A stretch of 6,647 nt of DNA from Pseudomonadota bacterium (lineage in GTDB: Bacteria > Pseudomonadota > Alphaproteobacteria > Caulobacterales > Aquidulcibacteraceae), in contig JAEWNX010000189.1 of the NCBI GenBank assembly GCA_023461135.1, forward strand, positions 1-6,647, written 5' to 3'. Made by a program: the position numbers and the translations under genes. Below the pieces are notes generated by a model that saw nothing but the letters and a program-made list of their open reading frames with translations, did no database searches and was not told the DNA's origin. How positions within the stretch are numbered: the stretch's first letter is position 1; each line of letters opens with the position of its first letter. Shown here piece after piece: positions 1-4,634 of the stretch.

Positions 1-85
1 CGCCCGTTGTCGGCCCGCACGCGATCGCAAGCGACACCGCTGCAGCCAACATCAACGCTCGCGCCATCCCAAACCGCTCCATCAT
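1..85 (-). CDS. N-terminus of a secreted protein, possibly a lipoprotein (partial)
   Basis: Only the first 28 codons are inside the window; the gene continues past the left edge. It reads two adjacent Met codons, a short positively charged stretch (ERFGMARA), a hydrophobic core (LMLAAAVSLAIA) and then Cys23 followed by GPTTG. This is the layout of a signal peptide. The bases before Cys (A-I-A-C) resemble a lipobox but carry Ala rather than Leu at -3, so lipoprotein status is likely rather than certain. The start could be either of the two tandem ATGs (85 or 82) or the ATG at 67; none has a strong Shine-Dalgarno. It diverges from rpmJ. Function cannot be assigned from the signal peptide alone. 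Confidence 0.55.
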   Translation of the reverse strand, partial: MMERFGMARALMLAAAVSLAIACGPTTG

Positions 86-139
86 CGGCCCCAAAACGCC
101 TCTAGGGTGCGTCGGGCGCCGCAGCAACGTCCCCCGCAA

Positions 140-168
140 TTGACATGCCCCGCCCTGCCCCTTAGGTA
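140..168 (+). promoter_or_regulatory. Candidate promoter of rpmJ
   Basis: A perfect TTGACA -35 element at 140-145 is followed 16 bases later by TTAGGT (162-167), a weak -10 match. A start about 8 bases downstream would give a leader of roughly 25-30 bases before the rpmJ ATG. The perfect -35 and the location in a divergent intergenic region support it; the poor -10 keeps confidence moderate. Confidence 0.45.
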
Positions 169-201
169 CCCGCCTTCAATTTCGACCCGGAATCCCAGGC
201 C

Positions 202-327
202 ATGAAAGTCAAGTCGTCCCTCAAGTCGCTGAAGGCCCGTCACCGGGCTTGCCGGGTCGTGCGCCGTAAGGGCCGGGTCTACGTCATCAACAAAGTCGAC
301 CCGCGTTATAAGGCCAAGCAGGGCTGA
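202..327 (+). CDS. rpmJ: 50S ribosomal protein L36
   Basis: This 41-codon ORF begins [15 protein letters not shown] and ends [12 protein letters not shown], the signature of bacterial L36 in its alphaproteobacterial 41-residue form. L36 is the small protein of the large ribosomal subunit that packs against 23S rRNA. The zinc-binding version has three Cys and one His; here only Cys17 is present, so this is the zinc-independent ('C-minus') type, which is usual in alphaproteobacteria. About a third of residues are Lys or Arg. The start is fixed by the conserved MKV opening; upstream there is only a short CAGG five bases before the ATG. It appears to be transcribed alone from the TTGACA promoter upstream, and I see no convincing terminator after it. 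Confidence 0.95.
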   Translation: MKVKSSLKSLKARHRACRVVRRKGRVYVINKVDPRYKAKQG

Positions 328-392
328 ATTAGGCCCCAATTCGAGCCCACAGGCGCCGTCCGCTCTCGCTGACCCCGTGACTTTCAGGTAAG

Positions 393-974
393 ATGAACGC
401 GATTCAAATCGCGATGCGTCGTTTCGTTTTCGCTCTCGCAGCTCTCTTTGCGCGCGCCGCGTGCGGGTCGAACGCGCGCGCGCCCACGCGCGCCGACCCG
501 GAATTGGACTCCCTCTTTGTCCAACTCGAACAGGCCCCCGACGCCGAAACCGCCGCGCCGGTTGAGCAACAGATTTGGCAACGCTGGTCCGACAGCGGCT
601 CGCCTACGGTAAATGTGCTGCTCGCACGCGCCGCCGCCGCGGAGTCCGACGGCGATCCCGAACTGGCCGAGCGCTTCCTCGACCAGGCCAGCGACCTCGC
701 GCCCGAATACGCCGAGCCCTGGAACCGGCGCGCCAATCTCGCCTATCGCGGCGAAGACTTCCCCGGCGCCATCGCGGCCATTCAGGAAACGCTGAAGCGC
801 GAGCCGCGCCATTTCGGCGCGCTCACCGGCCTTGGGCTTATTTACGAGGAACTCGGCCAGCACCGCGCAGCGCTCGAAGCCTACCGCGCCGCGCTCACCA
901 TTCATCCCAACTACGAGACCGCCAAACAGGGCGTGCGCCGGCTCGAACCTCGCGTCGATGGCCGCGACGCATGA
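393..974 (+). CDS. Secreted tetratricopeptide-repeat protein
   Basis: This 193-residue protein has an N-terminal export signal (RRFVFALAALFARAA, residues 9-23) with an A-R-A motif at 20-22, then Cys24. Arg at -3 makes a true lipobox unlikely, so periplasmic export by signal peptidase I is the simpler reading. Residues 36-70 match the conserved head of a common alphaproteobacterial family (LDSLFVQLEQAPD, then IWQRW). About three TPR units follow at 74-107, 108-141 and 142-175, with typical pairs such as AEPWNRRANLAY and FGALTGLGLIYEELG. TPR units bind partner proteins; the partner here is unknown. The ATG at 393 has AGG nearby (AGGTAAG); the alternative ATG at 414 gives a tidier signal peptide but has no Shine-Dalgarno. 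Its TGA overlaps the hydrolase ATG (ATGA), so the two genes are translationally coupled. Confidence 0.88.
   Translation: MNAIQIAMRRFVFALAALFARAACGSNARAPTRADPELDSLFVQLEQAPDAETAAPVEQQIWQRWSDSGSPTVNVLLARAAAAESDGDPELAERFLDQASDLAPEYAEPWNRRANLAYRGEDFPGAIAAIQETLKREPRHFGALTGLGLIYEELGQHRAALEAYRAALTIHPNYETAKQGVRRLEPRVDGRDA
398..413 (+). repeat. Perfect 7-bp inverted repeat at the TPR gene start
   Basis: Arms CGCGATT and AATCGCG flank a CA spacer just after the ATG at 393 and before the alternative ATG at 414. It contains one GATTC (GANTC) site. It may be an operator, a leader hairpin if translation starts at 414, or chance. Confidence 0.4.
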
Positions 975-1930
975 TCTTCCTCATCGTGGCCGCCGCGCTT
1001 GCGGCGGCGATCGCGGCGCTGGCGTTCAACGCGCGGCGTTATGTGCGCTGGGCCAACGCGAAATGGCCGCCCGAAGGCCGCTTCGTCGAAGCTGACGGCG
1101 CATCGCTGCACGTGCGCGAAGCCGGGCCGGAAGGCGCACCGCGCATTCTCCTCATCCACGGCGCCAGCTCCAACCTGCTGGAATTGTGGGCTCCGCTCGC
1201 AAACGAGTTCTCCCCGCTCCATCGCGTCATCGCCTACGACCGCCCCGGCATGGGCCATTCCACGCGCGCCACACGGCACGCGCAGACGTTGGCGTCACAA
1301 GCGCGCTGCGCCGCGCACGTGCTTGACGCTACCGGCAAGGGTCCTGCGCTCATCGTCGCGCACTCCCTGGGTGCGGCCGTCGCGTTGCGCCTCGCGCTCG
1401 AGCATCCACAGCTCGTGCGCGGCCTCGTGCTAATCGCGCCGGCGGCCAATCCTTATCCCGGCAAGAACGCGTGGTGGGCGCGGCTTTCCGCAACACCGGT
1501 GCTTGGCGATCTTTTTTGCGGCCTCGTCATTCCATGGCTCGCGCCCATGCTGGCGAGCGCAAGCGTCGCCAACAATTTCTGGCCCGCTGCAACGCCAGTG
1601 AATTACGCGGACGAAGCGGGCCTCGGCCTCATCTTCCGCCCGCGCGCGTTTCAGGCGAGCGCGCTCGATGTTGTCCACACCAGCGCCGAGTTTGCCGCGC
1701 AAGCCCCGCGCTACGGCGACTTGTTCACACCCACGGTCATCATCACCGCCGAGAAGGACAAGATCGTCTCCCCCAAGCGCCACGCCCGCGCACTTGCCGC
1801 GGCACTGCCAGCCGCCGAACTCGTGATTGCGCCAGACACCGGGCATATGCCGCACAGGCTGAGGACAGATCTGGTCGTCGCAGCGATTCGGCGTGTCAAC
1901 GAGATGGCGAGCCAACCTGCCGAAGGTTAG
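971..1930 (+). CDS. Membrane-anchored alpha/beta-fold hydrolase
   Basis: This 319-residue protein opens with one hydrophobic helix (IFLIVAAALAAAIAALAF, residues 2-19), likely an inner-membrane anchor with the catalytic domain outside the cytoplasm. The hydrolase core shows the oxyanion-hole strand LLIHGASSN (60-68), AYDRPGMGHS (88-97), a nucleophile elbow AHSLG with Ser132, the acid Asp263 in TAEKDKIVSP, and His292 in TGHMPH. All three triad residues are therefore present, although the first Gly of GxSxG is Ala. A lid region with aromatic residues lies around 160-235. The substrate cannot be inferred; ester or lactone hydrolysis is typical of the family. The frame stays open to 575, but that part is a shadow of the TPR gene; the ATG at 971, overlapping the TPR stop as ATGA, is followed at once by the membrane anchor and fits the family's usual length. 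Confidence 0.9.
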   Translation: MIFLIVAAALAAAIAALAFNARRYVRWANAKWPPEGRFVEADGASLHVREAGPEGAPRILLIHGASSNLLELWAPLANEFSPLHRVIAYDRPGMGHSTRATRHAQTLASQARCAAHVLDATGKGPALIVAHSLGAAVALRLALEHPQLVRGLVLIAPAANPYPGKNAWWARLSATPVLGDLFCGLVIPWLAPMLASASVANNFWPAATPVNYADEAGLGLIFRPRAFQASALDVVHTSAEFAAQAPRYGDLFTPTVIITAEKDKIVSPKRHARALAAALPAAELVIAPDTGHMPHRLRTDLVVAAIRRVNEMASQPAEG

Positions 1931-1934
1931 CCTT

Positions 1935-1967
1935 CCTCAACGATTCGATTCTGAAACGGGGTTGAGG
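1935..1967 (+). promoter_or_regulatory. Inverted repeat enclosing the gapR ribosome binding site
   Basis: CCTCAAC (1935-1941) pairs perfectly with GTTGAGG (1961-1967), with a 19-base loop. The 3' arm contains the GAGG that precedes the gapR ATG by two bases, so pairing would hide it. The 5' arm begins five bases after the hydrolase stop codon, within reach of a terminating ribosome, which suggests coupling of gapR to hydrolase translation. Seen in sequence; the regulatory role is inference. Confidence 0.45.
1942..1951 (+). other. Tandem GANTC (CcrM-type) sites upstream of gapR
   Basis: Two GATTC sites lie back to back in the 39-base gap before gapR. GANTC is the target of the cell-cycle methyltransferase CcrM in alphaproteobacteria. 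Whether they are methylated or regulatory here is not known. Confidence 0.5.
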
Positions 1968-1969
1968 CC

Positions 1970-2248
1970 ATGCCGGATTTTGGTGGGACGGATACGGTCG
2001 CCGCGCAATCGCTGACGCAAACCGCGCAGGAAAAGCTGCGCCAGCTCGTCGCGCGCATCGAAAAGCTCGAAGAAGAGAAGAAGGGCATCGGCGACGACGT
2101 GAAGGAAAGCTACGCCGAAGCCAAAGCCATGGGCTTCGACACCAAAGTGCTGCGCCAGGTCATCAAGCTGCGCAAGCAAGACCGCCAAGAACGCGAAGAA
2201 CAAGAACAGGTCCGCGACCTCTACCTGCATGCGCTCGGCGAAATCTAA
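1970..2248 (+). CDS. gapR: GapR-family nucleoid-associated protein (DUF2312)
   Basis: This 92-residue protein matches the DUF2312/GapR family: a long charged coiled coil ([19 protein letters not shown], about 20-38), then the signature [25 protein letters not shown] (48-72), given here only by its core, and the C-terminal [10 protein letters not shown]. In Caulobacter, GapR forms a multimer that clamps overtwisted, AT-rich DNA ahead of replication and transcription and stimulates topoisomerase activity; it affects chromosome replication and division. The Lys/Arg-rich faces needed for DNA contact are visible. Length agrees with the family (about 90 residues). The start has GAGG only two bases upstream and a second G-run (GGGG) eight bases upstream. 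It lies 39 bases after the hydrolase and 51 before a basic protein, so co-transcription is plausible. Ribosome binding site access may be controlled by an inverted repeat that spans the gap. Confidence 0.93.
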   Translation: MPDFGGTDTVAAQSLTQTAQEKLRQLVARIEKLEEEKKGIGDDVKESYAEAKAMGFDTKVLRQVIKLRKQDRQEREEQEQVRDLYLHALGEI

Positions 2249-2266
2249 TCCCGCTTCGCGCCCCCG

Positions 2267-2296
2267 CCCTCCCGCGCTAGGATCGTCGCGGGAGGG
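2267..2296 (+). promoter_or_regulatory. 10-bp GC-rich hairpin enclosing the next gene's ribosome binding site
   Basis: CCCTCCCGCG (2267-2276) pairs perfectly over ten bases with CGCGGGAGGG (2287-2296), with a ten-base loop. The 3' arm includes GGAGG at 2291-2295, four bases before the ATG at 2300. There is no T-run after it, so it is not a standard intrinsic terminator. It could be an RBS-masking leader, an mRNA-processing or stability element, or a binding site. The hairpin itself is certain from the sequence; the role is inference. Confidence 0.6.
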
Positions 2297-2299
2297 GCC

Positions 2300-2662
2300 A
2301 TGGCCCGCGAGGTTGATCGCAAGAAGACGCGCAAGGCGCTGCGGATCATCCGCAAGCTGGCGGCCAAGGGCGCGGCGCCTGAAACCATCGATCCCGAAAC
2401 CGGCGAGATCAAACCCGGCGAAGGCGCGGTCGATTACTCGCACTGGGAAAACGAGTTCCTCACCGAGGTCGATCAGCGCCTTGAGAAGTACGGCTCGGCT
2501 TTCCACGACCTCAGCAAGGGCCGCAAGGAAGAGGCGCTCTCGAACCTCCAGACGGTGAAGCTGAAAGAGATCGCCGCCAAGGCGCGCGGCAAGAAGCGCA
2601 AAGGCCTCACGACGAAAAAGCCGTTGGGATGGAAACCGCGCCGACCGCCGGAGGAGCGATAA
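2300..2662 (+). CDS. Small, highly basic hypothetical protein downstream of gapR
   Basis: I do not recognise a named family for this 120-residue protein. The N-terminus is Lys/Arg-rich (REVDRKKTRKALRIIRKLAAK, 3-23, one residue longer than needed: core RKKTRKALRIIRKLAAK), followed by an acidic Pro/Gly stretch (TIDPETGEIKPGEGAVDY). A helical middle (about 47-92) mixes acidic and basic residues. The tail is strongly basic, with KARGKKRKGLTTKK (94-107) and then PLGWKPRRPPEER. Both charged ends resemble nucleic-acid-binding extensions. There is no signal peptide or membrane segment, so it is cytoplasmic. The ATG follows an excellent GGAGG, but that sits inside a ten-base-pair hairpin. Location next to gapR suggests a nucleoid or nucleic-acid role, which is inference only. 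It ends in a short convergent gap with the DUF1294 gene. Confidence 0.8.
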   Translation: MAREVDRKKTRKALRIIRKLAAKGAAPETIDPETGEIKPGEGAVDYSHWENEFLTEVDQRLEKYGSAFHDLSKGRKEEALSNLQTVKLKEIAAKARGKKRKGLTTKKPLGWKPRRPPEER

Positions 2663-2681
2663 CATGGAGCGTCGGCGATGA

Positions 2682-2701
2682 CTCGCGCCTTAACCGGCGA
2701 G
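2682..2701. terminator. Weak stem-loop in the convergent gap
   Basis: CTCGC (2682-2686) and GCGAG (2697-2701) can pair across a ten-base loop between the basic protein and the DUF1294 stop codon, overlapping the latter. It is the only structure in this convergent gap. There is no T-run on either strand, so a terminator role is doubtful. Confidence 0.2.
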
Positions 2702-2965
2702 CCAATCGAAACGGAAGTACACAGCGGCCGCGAGCAGGTTGATCGCCGCCGCCAGCCACAGCAGCGTGCGGAACGGCTGCTTCTTCGTTTTGTGCCGAAA
2801 GACTTGTTGTCCGATCAACGAACCAAACGCGCCGCCGAACAACGCGAGCCCGAGCAAAGTGCGCTCAGCAATGCGCGATCCGTCGCGTTCAGCCTGCCGC
2901 TTGTCCCAACCGAAAGCGAGAAACGCGATGACATTGATGCCGATCCAAGCCAGCACCACCGCCAT
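2690..2965 (-). CDS. DUF1294 small membrane protein
   Basis: This 91-residue protein carries the DUF1294 signature: FGWDKRQA (18-25), RIAERTLL (31-38), then GGAFGSLIGQQVFRHKTKK (44-62) and PFR. Three hydrophobic segments (about 1-18, 37-54 and 67-83) make it an inner-membrane protein. The biochemical role of the family is unknown. The start is well fixed: GGAG lies directly after the tacA stop codon and eight bases before this ATG, and the two genes are separated by only 11 bases. It is therefore the second gene of a tacA operon and probably translationally coupled to it. The protein appears complete and typical in length. Confidence 0.9.
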   Translation of the reverse strand: MAVVLAWIGINVIAFLAFGWDKRQAERDGSRIAERTLLGLALFGGAFGSLIGQQVFRHKTKKQPFRTLLWLAAAINLLAAAVYFRFDWLAG

Positions 2966-2976
2966 CGCTTAACTCC

Positions 2977-4467
2977 TTAGCCCTCAGCGACCGCCCGTTC
3001 TTCAAGCCCATACTCGCGCAGCTTGCGATAGAGCGTGGAGCGGCCGATGCCGAGGCGGCGCGCCACTTCGCTCATGTGGCCGGAATAATGATCGATCGCA
3101 AGTTGGATCAGATCGCGTTCGATTTGTTCGAGCTGGCGCAGATGCCCGTCGCCGTCGAACACCGTAATCGGCTGCGGTGCATCTGAAGCCTCAGTCACAG
3201 CCGCGCTAAACGACACGTGCGCTTGCGCGAAGTGATCGTTGGCCGGCGCCGGCGCCTCGAATGGCACGCTATCGTTCGCCGCCATCAATGGCTTCAGGCC
3301 GGAGATCTGCGGAAAGTCTTCCGGCTGGAGGAGATCGCCTTCGCAGAGGATCACCGCCCGGAACACCGAGTTCTCGAGCTGGCGGACGTTGCCCGGCCAA
3401 TCGAAGTCCAGCAGCATCTGCATCGTCGCCTGCGAAGCGCCGCGCACGTTGCGGCCCTCTTCTGCATTGAAGCGCGCCACGAAGCGCTGCACCAGCGCGG
3501 CGATGTCTTCCTTGCGCTCGCGCAGCGGGGGCGCCTCGATGGGAAACACGTTGAGGCGATAATAGAGGTCTTCGCGGAAGCGGCCGTCAGCGACGAGCTT
3601 CGCCAGATCCTTGTTGGTCGCGCTGATAATGCGCACGTCGACCTTTACCGGGCGCTTGGCGCCGACCGGATCGACTTCGCCTTCCTGCAGCACACGCAGC
3701 AGTTTCACCTGCATGTCGAGCGGCAGTTCGCCGACTTCGTCGAGGAACAGCGTGCCGCCGTTCGCTTCCGCGAACTTGCCGGCGTGATTGTCCGTCGCGC
3801 CCGTGAACGAGCCCTTGGCGTGACCGAACAGAATGGACTCAACCAGGTTTTCCGGAATGGCGCCGCAGTTCACCGTCACGAACGGACGGCCCGCGCGTTC
3901 GGAAGCGCCCTGGATCGCGCGCGCCAGCAATTCCTTGCCGACACCGCTTTCGCCGGTGATCAGCACCGGGATGTTCGAAGCCGCCGCGCGCTTGCCCATG
4001 CGCACTACCGGGCCCATCACGGGGGCGGTCGCGACCATGTCGTCGAACGAAAGCTGCCCCGCCGCGCGCTTCTTCATGCGCACGACTTCGGTCTTCAGGT
4101 TCGACATTTCGAGCGCGTTGCGGATCGAGACCATGATCCGCTCGGGCGAAGCCGGCTTCACGAAGAAGTCCGTCGCGCCGGCTTGCATCGCCTGCACAAC
4201 CGTGTCGATGCCGCCCGAAGCGGTCAGCACGATGCACGGCAGATCGCCGCGGCGCATGCGAATTTCCTTCAGCGCTTCCTGGCCCGTCAGACCCGGCATA
4301 ACGAGATCGAGCAGCACGCAATCGATATCCGCATGCGCGTCGACTTGATCGACCGCCTGCTGGCCATTCTCGGCCGTACGCGTGCTGAAACCGTTGCGCT
4401 CGACTGCCGCCTGCAACAGGCGGCGCTGCGCCGGATCGTCATCGACGATCAGGATCGTCTTCGCCAT
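2977..4467 (-). CDS. tacA: TacA-like sigma-54-dependent response regulator (NtrC family)
   Basis: This 496-residue protein has the three NtrC domains. The receiver (1-120) has the acidic pocket VDDDP (8-12), phospho-acceptor Asp54 in LLDLVMPG, Thr82 and Lys104. The AAA+ domain (about 140-390) has Walker A GESGVGKE (172-179), the sigma-54-contacting loop GSFTGA (219-224), Walker [12 protein letters not shown] (237-247) and [10 protein letters not shown] (357-366). An Ala/Pro-rich linker (395-440) leads to a Fis-type helix-turn-helix (445-487, [18 protein letters not shown]). It activates sigma-54 promoters when phosphorylated. The close match of the opening [11 protein letters not shown] and of [19 protein letters not shown] to Caulobacter TacA as I remember it, plus gapR nearby, supports tacA; there it is the output of the ShkA-ShpA phosphorelay controlling staR and spmX. 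The frame stays open to a TTG at 4482, but the ATG at 4467, with GGTGGG just upstream, is the better start. Other NtrC regulators remain possible. Confidence 0.9.
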   Translation of the reverse strand: MAKTILIVDDDPAQRRLLQAAVERNGFSTRTAENGQQAVDQVDAHADIDCVLLDLVMPGLTGQEALKEIRMRRGDLPCIVLTASGGIDTVVQAMQAGATDFFVKPASPERIMVSIRNALEMSNLKTEVVRMKKRAAGQLSFDDMVATAPVMGPVVRMGKRAAASNIPVLITGESGVGKELLARAIQGASERAGRPFVTVNCGAIPENLVESILFGHAKGSFTGATDNHAGKFAEANGGTLFLDEVGELPLDMQVKLLRVLQEGEVDPVGAKRPVKVDVRIISATNKDLAKLVADGRFREDLYYRLNVFPIEAPPLRERKEDIAALVQRFVARFNAEEGRNVRGASQATMQMLLDFDWPGNVRQLENSVFRAVILCEGDLLQPEDFPQISGLKPLMAANDSVPFEAPAPANDHFAQAHVSFSAAVTEASDAPQPITVFDGDGHLRQLEQIERDLIQLAIDHYSGHMSEVARRLGIGRSTLYRKLREYGLEERAVAEG

Positions 4468-4489
4468 GTAACCCACCACCAAATTCGCC

Positions 4490-4510
4490 GCGTTTCTCTG
4501 ACGGAAACGC
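4490..4510 (-). repeat. 7-bp inverted repeat in the tacA leader
   Basis: GCGTTTC (4490-4496) and GAAACGC (4504-4510) form perfect arms around a seven-base spacer, 23 to 43 bases upstream of the tacA ATG. On the tacA transcript it would form a hairpin; as DNA it could be an operator. No T-run follows. Confidence 0.45.
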
Positions 4511-4541
4511 TGATCGTTGGCGGGACCATAACCAAGGGAGG

Positions 4542-4556
4542 TTCAGGTCGCGTTAA
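4542..4556 (-). promoter_or_regulatory. Candidate CtrA box upstream of tacA
   Basis: Reading toward tacA, the sequence is TTAA, seven bases, TGAA; on the other strand it is TTCA-N7-TTAA. This matches the full CtrA consensus TTAA-N7-TTAA at seven of eight positions. A weak -10 (TATGGT, 4530-4525) follows 11 bases later, so the box would overlap the -35 region, as at many CtrA-activated promoters. In Caulobacter tacA expression depends on CtrA, which makes the location sensible. Confidence 0.45.
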
Positions 4557-4587
4557 AATGGCACACTCAAACGCGATTTTCGTAAGC

Positions 4588-4593
4588 TATCAT
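4588..4593 (+). promoter_or_regulatory. Candidate -10 element for the ABC1 kinase gene
   Basis: TATCAT matches TATAAT at five of six positions and sits in GCTATCAT, resembling the Caulobacter-type -10. There is no good -35 at the expected spacing. Transcription would begin near 4600, just before the palindrome at 4604-4618, giving a leader of about 35 bases. Confidence 0.35.
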
Positions 4594-4603
4594 GCGCATT
4601 AGA

Positions 4604-4618
4604 TGAACACGATGTTCA
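4604..4618 (+). promoter_or_regulatory. Perfect palindrome (operator-like) before the ABC1 kinase gene
   Basis: TGAACA, CGA, TGTTCA forms a perfect 6-3-6 inverted repeat ending 16 bases before the kinase ATG. Size, symmetry and AT-rich arms in GC-rich DNA resemble the site of a dimeric repressor. It lies just downstream of the candidate -10, a position suited to repression. The cognate protein is unknown. Confidence 0.5.
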
Positions 4619-4634
4619 CCACGTCCCTACCCGC

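Noticed and set aside
86..135. Promoter for the left-edge minus-strand gene (TTGCTG, 16 bases, CTAGAG)
   Set aside because: Both elements match the consensus at only about half of positions, too little to call.
321..348. GGGC/GCCC pairing after rpmJ as a terminator
   Set aside because: Only four bases pair well, with several alternative partners and no T-run.
575..970. N-terminal extension of the hydrolase frame over the TPR gene
   Set aside because: The 132 extra codons are Arg-rich shadow of the TPR gene; the ATGA overlap at 971 followed by a membrane helix gives the normal start.
1937..2665. A 242-codon minus-strand frame across gapR and the basic protein
   Set aside because: It is the complement of two better supported genes and their gap, with Leu/Phe/Arg-rich low-complexity translation typical of a shadow frame.
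3243..3254. GGCGCCGGCGCC palindrome inside tacA
   Set aside because: It encodes the Ala/Pro linker, where GGC/GCC repeats arise from codon use.
4516..4532. Sigma-54-like GG-N10-GC on the minus strand upstream of tacA
   Set aside because: Only TGG and the final GC agree with the consensus; such minimal matches are common in GC-rich DNA.
4559..4574. TGGCAC followed by a GC dinucleotide, as a sigma-54 promoter for the ABC1 kinase
   Set aside because: The GG to GC spacing is 11 rather than the required 10 bases and the -12 part (TTGC) is absent.
3217..4602. A 461-codon open frame on the plus strand opposite tacA
   Set aside because: It is antisense to a protein with complete, recognisable domains; long open frames opposite GC-rich genes are expected, and its translation (His/Arg-rich, no domain) resembles no family.
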